Part shown: piece after piece, positions 1-7,500 of the stretch
How the letters are laid out: each line of letters opens with the position of its first letter
Position numbering within the stretch: the stretch's first letter is position 1
Origin: 2-01-FULL-50-23 sp964509695
GTDB taxonomy: Bacteria; Patescibacteriota; Microgenomatia; UBA1400; MFAQ01
DNA length: 17,186 nt
Reading direction: 5' to 3'
Assembly: GCA_964509695.1 (NCBI GenBank)
Contig: CAZDXN010000019.1
Coordinates: 1 to 17,186 of the forward strand
The notes under the pieces: generated by a model
Databases searched by the model: none
Told to the model about the DNA's origin: nothing
Seen by the model: only the letters and a program-made list of their open reading frames with translations
Translations under genes and position numbers: made by a program

Positions 1-19
1 AATTACCTTAAACAGAAAG

Positions 20-35
20 GAGAACAACCGTTCTC
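20..35. repeat. Short inverted repeat GAGAAC-AACC-GTTCTC
   Basis: A perfect 6-bp inverted repeat with a 4-nt loop lies about 40 bp upstream of the extended -10 box at 75-83. It could be the hairpin of a terminator for a gene left of the window, but no T-run follows it. It could equally be an operator half of the first gene. Dyads of this size also occur by chance. Confidence 0.35.
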
Positions 36-42
36 TATCTAG

Positions 43-55
43 GTGTCCAGGACAC
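43..55. promoter_or_regulatory. Operator-like palindrome GTGTCC-A-GGACAC
   Basis: A perfect 13-bp palindrome with a single central base sits immediately upstream of, and abutting, the expected -35 region of the promoter at 75-83. Its position fits a repressor or activator site for the first gene. No regulator is encoded in the window and no known consensus was matched, so function is inferred from symmetry and placement only. Confidence 0.3.
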
Positions 56-74
56 GCCGTTGCCAAAACAGGTG

Positions 75-83
75 TGATATGAT
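75..83 (+). promoter_or_regulatory. Extended -10 promoter TGA-TATGAT
   Basis: The sequence TGATATGAT matches the TGn-TATAAT extended -10 pattern with one mismatch in the hexamer. No good -35 is seen at 17-nt spacing, which is tolerated by extended -10 promoters. The hexamer ends at 83 and the ATG at 91 is 7 nt on, so transcription would start at or next to the start codon, giving a leaderless mRNA. Confidence 0.5.
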
Positions 84-90
84 ATGGGGC

Positions 91-528
91 ATGACGATTG
101 AGACCTTAAAAACCGAGAGCGTGAAGGGGCAGCGAAAGACTTTTCTTCATGTACACGTTGGGAGCCGCCTTGATAATATGTTGAGACTAAACAAAGAGGG
201 TGACAATCCAGATTTGGCGGTGGTGTACTTTCATGATAAGTATTTCGTTGTGGACCTGTCTATTAAAAGTAAAGATCGAAGAGAGTTGATCTCTCCGGAG
301 ACGGTGGATCAGTGGGGTGATTATTATCAAACCCAAATCGGACATCGCGTTCCGGAATTTCGTGTTGAGTATCTCGGAAACCTTAACGGGTTCGAATATC
401 CGGTGCGGGAAATTAGAGAGGATGAGGTGGGTAATTTCTCCGGACCGGTAATTGATATCACCGCTCAACTCAAGTATCCAAGAATAAGAGAGGCGATTGA
501 GAGAGCGCTATTCTTCCTCGAGGGATAG
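91..528 (+). CDS. Hypothetical protein, 145 aa
   Basis: The gene is not recognised. The reading frame is open from 43, but the first codons after 43 lie across a palindrome and the -10 box, so the ATG at 91 (product begins MTIETLKTES) is preferred over GTG 43 and ATG 79. The protein is mixed alpha/beta with alternating hydrophobic strands (for example LAVVYFHDKYFVVDLSI) and an amphipathic C-terminal helix. It has no signal peptide, membrane segment, cysteine cluster or nucleotide-binding loop. It stands alone on the plus strand and converges on the Hsp70 gene, with 13 nt between the two stop codons and no terminator visible. It appears to have a private promoter with dyad-symmetric DNA upstream, so it may be individually regulated. 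A small soluble cytoplasmic protein is all that can be said. Confidence 0.7.
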   Translation: MTIETLKTESVKGQRKTFLHVHVGSRLDNMLRLNKEGDNPDLAVVYFHDKYFVVDLSIKSKDRRELISPETVDQWGDYYQTQIGHRVPEFRVEYLGNLNGFEYPVREIREDEVGNFSGPVIDITAQLKYPRIREAIERALFFLEG

Positions 529-541
529 AGGCTAGGAGGAA

Positions 542-1981
542 CTACGAAAGCGCTAGGCCGGCGGCGACGGAGGTAAATGGATCGAATTCGGTGATGCGGC
601 CGGGTGTGAAAATAGCAGCAAGGGTTTCTTCAAAAATCGGAATTAGAGAAGAACCACCGGTTCTGACAACGACGTCAATTTGATCCGGTTCAAGATGAGC
701 GTTTTCGAGAGTACGGAGGACGGTCCTTTTTACCTCCTCGACTCTGGGACGAATAATGTCCTCGAATTCGGCCTTGGTAATCTCAACATTTAGATCAATG
801 GGGCCGTCTTTGAAAATAATGTTAGATTTTTCCGAGTAGGTAAGATCTTTCTTTGCCTTTTCGATAGCTTCGTACATTTCGAAACCAAGGTTTTTCCGAA
901 TTAAATGGAGAAGCCTTTCGACGGCCGGGAAATCTGAATTCTGATAGCGAATATCACTGGTCAGGAACTCAATATCTCTTTGGTTATTTAAATTCGGAAT
1001 TCCGTACCAGGAGCGAAGTTCTTCGACAATGTGGTTGGGCATGGGCATTTTCTTGTCACCCCAAGTGAGTTTTGTTCCGAAGATGGGACCGAGTTTGTGA
1101 TAGAAAATGTCTGAATTGAGAAGGTCTCCGCCGATATAAACGCCATCGGTGGCGATTACGTGATAACTCCCCTCCCCTTTCTCCATAATGGTGGTATCGA
1201 GAGTTCCCCCGCCGAAATCGAAAACAAAGACCTTTTGTTCTTTTTTTGGAAATCGGGAAAGATAATATTTCGCGGCGGCGACAGGTTCGAATTCGAATTT
1301 GATGTCTTTAAAACCCGCCTGTCGAAGTGCTTCCCTAAGGCGATCTTCGGCGGCTTTGTCTTTGGACGGGTCGGTACTGAAGAATCTGGGGCGACCGCAA
1401 ACGACCGAATCAATTTTTTCACCAGAGAGTTCGTCGGCTTTACGTTTGATCTGACTAAGGAGCAAACCGATAAGCTGTTCGAGATCGTAATAGTTGCCGA
1501 AGACACGATTGCCTTTGAATAACGGGGACTTCAGGGCGGACTTCAGGGCGTGAAACAAACGGCCAGTGCCGTAGTCGATCTCTTCGTAGTATTCGGGAAT
1601 ATCAGCGGTATACGTCTTGCCACTGTAGCCGTCAGTATACAAAATGACATTTGGGATAATTTTCCCGGTGTATATTTTTCTTTTGATACCGGAATGGCGG
1701 GATTTGTTTTCATCAAGATAAGTTTCGACGGCCTTTGTCCCGATGAGGGTTTTCATCTCACCTTCATAATGGAATTGGTCTGCTTTGAAGGTCTGTGAAT
1801 GAATTTGTGCTGGCGGAACGTTGGTGTGAACGACAAATTTTCGGGGGAAAAAATATAACGCGGAACGGATGACATCGGAGGTGGAAGAGAAAGTATCGAT
1901 TGGAAAAAGGTATGGCTGTCCGTCTTTGAGGATACTGATAGAGGAATTGGTTGTGCCGAAATCAAGACCATAAAATGACAT
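542..1981 (-). CDS. Hsp70-family ATPase lacking the substrate-binding domain (YegD-like)
   Basis: A 479-residue actin/Hsp70-fold ATPase. The phosphate-1 loop is DFGTTNSS (residues 7-14), the phosphate-2 loop is DFGGGTLDTT (255-264) with the conserved threonine, and the adenosine motif RTGGSSLIPIFEE is at about 440-452. The chain ends with DPFTSVAAGLALS, which corresponds to the end of the DnaK nucleotide-binding domain, so the beta-sandwich substrate-binding domain and lid are absent. It exceeds the roughly 385-residue DnaK ATPase domain because of inserts around residues 50-140 and 300-350. The length and layout resemble Escherichia coli YegD, a poorly understood Hsp70 homologue. Partners such as DnaJ or GrpE are not nearby. 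It has its own promoter with a -10 six nt before the ATG, in the 84-bp gap after the upstream small gene. Its exact client or role is unknown; it is not DnaK itself. Confidence 0.88.
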   Translation of the reverse strand: MSFYGLDFGTTNSSISILKDGQPYLFPIDTFSSTSDVIRSALYFFPRKFVVHTNVPPAQIHSQTFKADQFHYEGEMKTLIGTKAVETYLDENKSRHSGIKRKIYTGKIIPNVILYTDGYSGKTYTADIPEYYEEIDYGTGRLFHALKSALKSPLFKGNRVFGNYYDLEQLIGLLLSQIKRKADELSGEKIDSVVCGRPRFFSTDPSKDKAAEDRLREALRQAGFKDIKFEFEPVAAAKYYLSRFPKKEQKVFVFDFGGGTLDTTIMEKGEGSYHVIATDGVYIGGDLLNSDIFYHKLGPIFGTKLTWGDKKMPMPNHIVEELRSWYGIPNLNNQRDIEFLTSDIRYQNSDFPAVERLLHLIRKNLGFEMYEAIEKAKKDLTYSEKSNIIFKDGPIDLNVEITKAEFEDIIRPRVEEVKRTVLRTLENAHLEPDQIDVVVRTGGSSLIPIFEETLAAIFTPGRITEFDPFTSVAAGLALS

Positions 1982-1987
1982 CTGGTA

Positions 1988-2016
1988 ATTTTATCCCAGA
2001 TGAATTTGCTAGTCCA
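1988..2016 (-). promoter_or_regulatory. Promoter TGGACT-N17-TAAAAT for the Hsp70-like gene
   Basis: On the minus strand TAAAAT (1993-1988) is preceded by TGGACT (2016-2011) at exactly 17 nt. These match TATAAT 5/6 and TTGACA 4/6. The -10 ends 6 nt before the ATG at 1981, so the transcript should begin on the start codon itself. There is no Shine-Dalgarno sequence and no room for one. Confidence 0.55.
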
Positions 2017-2065
2017 TTATTGAATGTTTGAACTAGAAAAGCCTTTTGACAATAAGAGCCATAAT

Positions 2066-2299
2066 TTATTCTCCGAGAGAAAGGGCGATATAGTCTTTAA
2101 GTGATAGTCTGCCCTCAAGGTATTCGATGGCGGCGGTCTCACGGTTCAAGCCAACTGCGGCTAAACGGGCGTCTTCTTCGACGCGAAGGCGATGAAGATT
2201 TTGGGCATAGCGAAGGTAGTCAGCATATAAATATTCGAGCTTCCTCCCTTGCGGGAGGCTATGTTTCAGACGGGAAAGGTCTGTCTCAAGAGTTTTCAT
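2066..2299 (-). CDS. Small hypothetical protein, 77 aa, downstream of rplS
   Basis: The gene is not recognised. It begins 6 nt after the rplS stop codon with no Shine-Dalgarno sequence, so it is probably read from the rplS mRNA by reinitiation. The product is charged and predicted to be helical throughout (LEYLYADYLRYAQNLHRLRVEEDARLAA), ending in an LSLKDYIALSLGE segment. This suggests a small helical-hairpin protein that might bind RNA or another protein. It contains no cysteine and no membrane segment. Part of it (around residues 14-19, SLPQGR) is encoded by a strong GC-rich hairpin at 2243-2258, which raises the possibility that this stretch is really the rplS 3' untranslated region. The codon pattern and intact frame favour a real gene, but confidence is moderate. 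Confidence 0.55.
   Translation of the reverse strand: MKTLETDLSRLKHSLPQGRKLEYLYADYLRYAQNLHRLRVEEDARLAAVGLNRETAAIEYLEGRLSLKDYIALSLGE
2243..2258 (-). repeat. Hairpin CCTCCC-GCAA-GGGAGG inside the 77-aa gene
   Basis: A perfect 6-bp GC-rich stem closes on GCAA, a GNRA tetraloop when read in the minus-strand mRNA. It lies about 50 nt past the rplS stop. No U-run follows, so it is not a canonical terminator. It may stabilise the 3' end of the upstream message or pause polymerase. Confidence 0.5.
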
Positions 2300-2305
2300 A
2301 CGTGG

Positions 2306-2815
2306 TTAGCGGACGAATTGGCGTTCCTTGCGGACGATTTTCTTCGGACCCTTCTTGACTTTCTTCTCCTTCACCGGCTTGTCTGCCTTGGAGACCTTGT
2401 TCTTCACCGGTTGTTCCTCGGTGGTGGGTCGGTCTTTGGTGGCTTTTTTGACGACGGTTTCTGCCTGAGAGTTTTGGGTAGTGCCTTTGACGAAGAGACT
2501 CTTGACCTTCGTCGCTTTCTTGCCGATTCTACCCCGTAAGAAATAGAGCTTGGCGCGGCGGACGTTGCCTTTTTTCATGACCTCTACCTTGGTGATGGTG
2601 GGAGTCTCAATGGGGAAGATTTTCTCGACACCGACGTTGTTGACGGCAATTTTTCGGACGACAAACGACTTCAGACCAGCGTGACCACGGATGGCAATGA
2701 CCAGGCCCTCAAAAATTTGAGTTCGGGTTTTGTCTCCTTCAGCGAATGTCTGGTGAATACGGATAGTATCACCGATAGCAAAATTGACGTCTTTCCAGCT
2801 AACTTGATTGGCCAT
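2306..2815 (-). CDS. rplS: 50S ribosomal protein bL19 with a lysine-rich C-terminal extension
   Basis: A 169-residue protein. Residues 1 to about 112 are a complete bL19, a large-subunit protein at the interface with the 30S subunit. Diagnostic segments are FAIGDTIRIHQTFAEGDKTRTQIFEG near 12-37 in part, the VRKIA region near 53-57, and RRAKLYFLRGRIGKKATKV (86-104). Typical bL19 is about 115 residues, so the last 55 or so are extra. They are rich in Lys, Val, Pro and Glu, predicted disordered, and end KKIVRKERQFVR. The tail is probably an rRNA-binding extension. The ATG at 2815 follows an extended -10 box by only 8 nt, so the mRNA has at most a few leader bases. The next gene, pyrG, ends 29 nt upstream, and a 77-aa gene follows 6 nt downstream. 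Confidence 0.95.
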   Translation of the reverse strand: MANQVSWKDVNFAIGDTIRIHQTFAEGDKTRTQIFEGLVIAIRGHAGLKSFVVRKIAVNNVGVEKIFPIETPTITKVEVMKKGNVRRAKLYFLRGRIGKKATKVKSLFVKGTTQNSQAETVVKKATKDRPTTEEQPVKNKVSKADKPVKEKKVKKGPKKIVRKERQFVR

Positions 2816-2823
2816 GGGTTGTT

Positions 2824-2832
2824 ATTTTAACA
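2824..2832 (-). promoter_or_regulatory. Extended -10 promoter TGT-TAAAAT for rplS
   Basis: Read on the minus strand, TGTTAAAAT is a close match to the extended -10 consensus. A weak -35-like TTGCTT lies 18 nt upstream (2853-2848), inside the pyrG 3' end. The start codon is 8 nt downstream, so transcription would begin one or two bases before the ATG. Confidence 0.55.
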
Positions 2833-2844
2833 GATTGAAGCTAT

Positions 2845-4479
2845 TTAAAGCAAGCTCGCCGGCTTGGCGAAGCAGGCTCGGAGGAAGTGGATGAAGATGG
2901 GGTGGGGGTCAAGGGGGCGGCTCTTGTATTCGGGGTGGAACTGAGTCCCTAGGAAAAATGGATGAATTTTGGCGGGAAGTTCGATCGCCTCAACCAAACT
3001 GCCATCGGGAGAAGTGCCGCTGATAATGAGACCATTTTTCGTAAGAATTTCCTTGAACTGGTTGTTGAACTCGTAGCGGTGTCGGTGGCGCTCGGAGATG
3101 GTGAGAGACTTACTTTTTTGATAGATTTTGGCCAATAATGTGCCGGGTTTGACGGCACAGGGGTAGGCGCCGAGGCGGATAGTACCGCCGTAATGACCTT
3201 TGGCGAGGTGCTCCTTCTGGTGTTCCATGAGGTGAATGACGGGGTAGGGAGTTTTGGAGTTGATTTCTTCGGAGTTGGCTTTTTTTAGGCCAGCAACATT
3301 TCTGGCAAACTCAATGGTTGCCAATTGCATGCCAAAACAAAGGCCGAGGTAAGGCAATTTATGTTCCCGGGCGTATTTTATGGCGGTGATGATTCCCTCT
3401 GTCCCCCGACCCCCCCAGCCCTGGGGAACGATGATACCGACTACATCGTCGAGAAATTTTTCGGGTTGGTTGCTAATTTCGCTACTATCGACGCCGACTA
3501 TATCAATGGCGACTCCCAGAGCGGCACTAGCATGACGAACCGCTTCCAAAACGCTAATATAGACGTCTTTGTGATCGTGTTCACCGTGATGAACGTATTT
3601 CCCGACGAGAGCGATTTTTAGTCTCTTCTTGGGGTTGGTTAGCCCAGCGACGTACTTCTCCCATGGTGCCAGATGAGAGACCTTGGGTTTTAACTTTAGT
3701 TTTTCTAGAATCCGCTCCCCGATCCTGGCCTCGGCGAGACGAAGGGGGATTCTGGCAATCGAGTCGATGTCGGGGTTATCAATAATATCGACCGGATCGA
3801 CAAAACAGCGGGCAGAGATGGTGTTGATTTGCTCCTGTCCAATCGGAGTCTCGTTCCGGGTGATGATGAAGTCCGGTGAGATGCCGACCTGACGAAGAGC
3901 GACGACGGCGTGTTGGGTCGGCTTTGTCTTCAGTTCACCGACGTTTCGGAGAAAAGGGAGATAGGTGACCATGATATAGAGAGTTGGGTTTTCGCGACCG
4001 ATTTCCCGGGCGGCGTGGAGGAAGGGGAGGTTTTCCAAGTCACCGGTGGTGCCGCCAACCTCAACCAGACAGAAATCGTAACCCTTGGCTATTTCGTAAA
4101 TACGGTCTTTGATCTCGTTGATGACGTCGGGAAACATCTCGACGTCGCGGCCGCCATATTTGAAGCTTCGTTCGTTGTTGATAACGGCTTGAAAAATCTT
4201 TCCCGTCGTCAGATTGTGTTTCTTGGTAAGACTAATGCCTAGGAATCTTTCGTAGTTTCCGAGATCCTGGTCAATCTCGCCGCCATCGTCGGTGACGAAG
4301 GTTTCGCCGTGCTCGGCCGGGCGCATGGTTCCCGCATCGAGACTGACGTAGGGGTCAATTTTCACCGCGGTAACTGAAAAACCTTTTGATTTTAGAATCA
4401 GACCAACTGAGGCCGTGGTAATTCCCTTGCCTAAGCCAGACAGGACGCCGCCGACAGTGAAAATAAAATTTGTTTTCAT
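2845..4479 (-). CDS. pyrG: CTP synthase
   Basis: A 544-residue protein, matching the usual length of about 545. It converts UTP to CTP using ATP and glutamine-derived ammonia, the last step of de novo pyrimidine synthesis. The N-terminal synthetase domain starts GGVLSGLGKGITTASVG (10-26) with its P-loop and carries the EVGGTTGD motif (140-147). The C-terminal class I glutamine amidotransferase domain has the nucleophile Cys381 in LGLCFGMQ and the pair His515/Glu517 in QFHPEYKSRP, so the triad is complete. Around 352-360 the usual PGGFG.RG oxyanion segment reads PQGWGGRGT, an unusual Gly-to-Gln change. The last residues (CFAKPASLL) are encoded by a GC-rich palindromic element and are probably not ancestral. 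The gene follows dnaE by 42 bp and has its own candidate promoter in that gap. Confidence 0.97.
   Translation of the reverse strand: MKTNFIFTVGGVLSGLGKGITTASVGLILKSKGFSVTAVKIDPYVSLDAGTMRPAEHGETFVTDDGGEIDQDLGNYERFLGISLTKKHNLTTGKIFQAVINNERSFKYGGRDVEMFPDVINEIKDRIYEIAKGYDFCLVEVGGTTGDLENLPFLHAAREIGRENPTLYIMVTYLPFLRNVGELKTKPTQHAVVALRQVGISPDFIITRNETPIGQEQINTISARCFVDPVDIIDNPDIDSIARIPLRLAEARIGERILEKLKLKPKVSHLAPWEKYVAGLTNPKKRLKIALVGKYVHHGEHDHKDVYISVLEAVRHASAALGVAIDIVGVDSSEISNQPEKFLDDVVGIIVPQGWGGRGTEGIITAIKYAREHKLPYLGLCFGMQLATIEFARNVAGLKKANSEEINSKTPYPVIHLMEHQKEHLAKGHYGGTIRLGAYPCAVKPGTLLAKIYQKSKSLTISERHRHRYEFNNQFKEILTKNGLIISGTSPDGSLVEAIELPAKIHPFFLGTQFHPEYKSRPLDPHPIFIHFLRACFAKPASLL
2852..2873 (-). repeat. 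GC-rich palindromic element at the pyrG 3' end
   Basis: On the minus strand GCTTCGCC (2873-2866) faces GGCGAGC (2860-2854) across AAGCC, forming a hairpin with one bulged base. TTGCTTT follows, which gives it a weakly terminator-like look. The words GCTTCGCC and GGCGAGCTT both recur in the tRNA-Asp downstream region at 15512-15524. It encodes the last few pyrG codons. Confidence 0.5.
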
Positions 4480-4507
4480 CCAGTCAGATATTGCTAACTG
4501 GAAATTA

Positions 4508-4516
4508 AGTATAACA
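4508..4516 (-). promoter_or_regulatory. Extended -10 promoter TGT-TATACT for pyrG
   Basis: TGTTATACT in the 42-bp dnaE-pyrG gap matches the extended -10 pattern with one hexamer mismatch. The predicted start is near 4501, giving a leader of about 20 nt, in contrast to the leaderless arrangement elsewhere. No Shine-Dalgarno is seen in this leader. It may be an internal promoter that allows pyrG and rplS to be expressed apart from dnaE. Confidence 0.45.
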
Positions 4517-4521
4517 GGGCG

Positions 4522-7500
4522 TCAACTCAAAAGGCGGGAGATTTTGATCGCTAGCGCTTGGTTGTATTTGACAGTGTAGGGCAGGATGATGCGTTTGGGT
4601 TCGCCTCCATTGGGAATGACGATAGTGACGGTGTCGGCGCCCGGATTTTGCTTCAAGAGATTGTTGATGGCGACAAGAGTTTCTTTTGGAGTCCCTCTAG
4701 GAACATCGACTTCGTAACTTGTGCCTTCGGGAGGTTTCGCATTCATGTCGATAGCCTCAACCTTTTCGACGATGACGGACAATTTGTCGTCGCGTTTGTC
4801 GACCCTTCCGGTAATCAAGAGCGCTTTGTCGATTATCCAAAGATCGGTGGTATCCGCGTAAAGATTGGGGAAAACGACCAGATCAATGGCGGCGGTATCA
4901 TCCTCAAGGGAAGCAAAGCACATCCGGGAGTTATTTTTCTTCGTGTTTATGGCGCGGACCGAAGCGAGAATACCGGCTATGGTGACATTTTGACCGACGT
5001 GATAATTAGGGTCGAGCTGGCTGACTTTGTGGGTGACGCGGTGGGCGACAATTTTGATGGCATTCTTCACAGGGTGGTCGGTCAAATAGAAGCCGAGAAG
5101 AGTTTTTTCGGTTTTGAGAAGTTCGGCCATGGGCACTTCGGGGATATCAGGAAGATTGTCGGTCAGGGTATGACCGGACTCCTCTTTTGTCATACCATCG
5201 AAGAGACCTCCTTGACCGGAAGATTTCTCGCGGCTGCCGGCGGTAGCTTGATTTCTGACTTCGTTGTAGGCGGCATAAAGCTGGGAGCGTCGACCAAACC
5301 GATCAAAGGCGCCGGAACCAATGAGAGATTCAAGGACACGTTTGTTCACTTTCGAAAGATCGGCGCGGTGAATGAAATCAGTCAGACTGGCAAATGGGCC
5401 AGAGGTTCTGGCGGAAAGAATGGCGGTGATAGCAGAATCACCAACGTTCTTGATGGCCGAAAGACCAAAACGAATCGCTTTCCCCTCCTCTCTAGCGCGG
5501 CCGACCTTTAGCCATTGGTCTTTCGTCAAAGGAATGATGGTGAAGCCGGTTTTGCTCTCATTGATGTCCGGGGGAAGAATTCTGATACCCAGGGCGCCGG
5601 TTTCGGCGATGGCTTCGGTGAGTTTGTCGGTATTTCCTGCTTCGGCGGTCAAGAGTGAAGTCATGTACTCGACGGGGTAGTTGGCTTTGACATAGGCTGT
5701 CCAGTAAGCGACGATGCCGTAGCTGGCGGCGTGGGCTTTGTTGAAGCCGTAAGCGGCGAAGGTTTCGATTTGTTTGAAGAGGTCCTCAGCTTTGTCATGA
5801 GTCATTCCGTTGGTGACACAACCGTCGACGAATTTACTATGTTGCTTCTCCATCTCCTCGGGAATTTTCTTGCCAATGGCTTTCCTGAATTTGTCAGCTT
5901 CTTCCCAGTTGTAACCGGCCAGATCAATAGCCATATAGAGAACGTCATCCTGATAAGTGATGATCCCGTAACTTTTGTCCAAAAATTTCTCCATTCTCGG
6001 GTCGAAATACTTAACCAATTTCGGATCATGTTTTCTGGCGATATAATCTGGAATCGAGGCCATTGGGCCGGGACGATAAAGAGCGACCATGGCCATGAGG
6101 TCATCGATGCGTTCCGGTTTCAAGTCGACGAGGTACTTGGTCATACCGGCGCTGGCCAGCTGAAAAACACCAAAGGTGCTACCGGCGGCAAGCATTTCAA
6201 AGGTCTTGGCGTCATCAAGAGGAACTTCTTTGATTTTGATGTCGACACCGAGGGAGTTCTTGATCAGAGTAATGGCATTGGCGAGAATGGATAAATTTCT
6301 TATCCCAAGAATATCGAGCTTGATTAAGCCTACGTCTTCACAGGCATGCATTTCGTATTGAGTAATAATCTTGTTCCCTCCTCCAGGCTCCTGCTGAAGA
6401 GGGGTGTAGCGGGTGAGAGCGGCCGGGGCAATTACCACGGCGGCGGCGTGGACGGAGATATGACGCTTGTTTCCCTCAATCTTTTGAGCAAGGTCGAGGA
6501 GGGTTTTGATTTCTGGGTCTTCGTCCTTTGTTTTTTTTAGTTCCGGTGTGATTTCGAGGGCTTTCTTTAGAGTCATGGGAAAACCTTGAGAGCCTTCGGG
6601 TATCATTTTGCTAATCCGGTCGACGCTAGAATAGGCCATACCAAGAACACGGCCGACGTCACGAGCGGCAGCACGAGCCTTCATCGTCCCAAAGGTACAA
6701 ATCTGGGCCACTCGGTCTTCACCATAAGTTTGTTTTAGCCAAGTAATAAGATCGTCGCGGCGATCATCGGAAATATCCAGATCGATATCTGGAGGAGAGG
6801 GCCGGAAGGGATTGAGAAAGCGTTCGAAGGGAAGGTTAAAGCGGATCGGATCGACGGTGGTAATGCCACAGCAGTACGAAACCAAAGAACCAGCGGCGGA
6901 ACCTCTGGTGTTGGTATAGATACCGACTTCATTGGTGTGGGTAACTATTTTGTTGAAGAGAAGAAAATAAGGAGAGTATCCCTTCTTCTCGATAACCTCA
7001 AGTTCGTAATCGAGACGTTTGGTAATGACTTCGTCAGGGTTCTTCCCGAAAAATTTGTGAGCTCCCTCGAAAGCCATCTGTTTAAGGGCCTCCCCTGCTG
7101 TTTTCCCTTTTGGAAGCTCGAAAGGTGGAAAGTACCATTGACCAAGAGTTATCTTGATATCAGTCATGTCCGCGATGAGATTGGTGTTCTCGATCGCTTC
7201 GGGTAGATCAGAGAAGATTTCGACCATTTCCTCAGTACTTTTGAGATAAAAATCGGGAGAATCGATGTAGCGGAGGCGGTTGACGTCGCTAATCTGTTTC
7301 CCCGTTTGGATACAGACGAGGGCGTCCTGAGCGGGGGCATCAGCGCTGTCGACGTAGTGGACGTCGTTGCTGGCGATGATGGGAAGACCAAGATCGCGAC
7401 TGAGCTTGATGAGACCATCCTCCCCGGTTTTGCATTCCTGATGATGAGTCAGTAGTTCGTTCTTGACCGAGTCGGGAAGACCTTTGACGGCGGCGAACTG

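Noticed and set aside
2046..2065. TTGACA followed by CATAAT on the plus strand near 2046-2065
   Set aside because: The spacer is only 8 nt and the element points antisense into minus-strand genes, so it is not a plausible promoter.
4558..5511. Long 317-codon open frame on the plus strand opposite dnaE
   Set aside because: It lies wholly antisense to well-conserved DnaE C-terminal coding sequence, has no recognisable domain, promoter or SD, and is a by-product of the codon usage of the minus-strand gene.
5731..6294. 187-codon plus-strand frame opposite dnaE
   Set aside because: It is antisense to the DnaE palm/finger region, has no family resemblance and no start signals.
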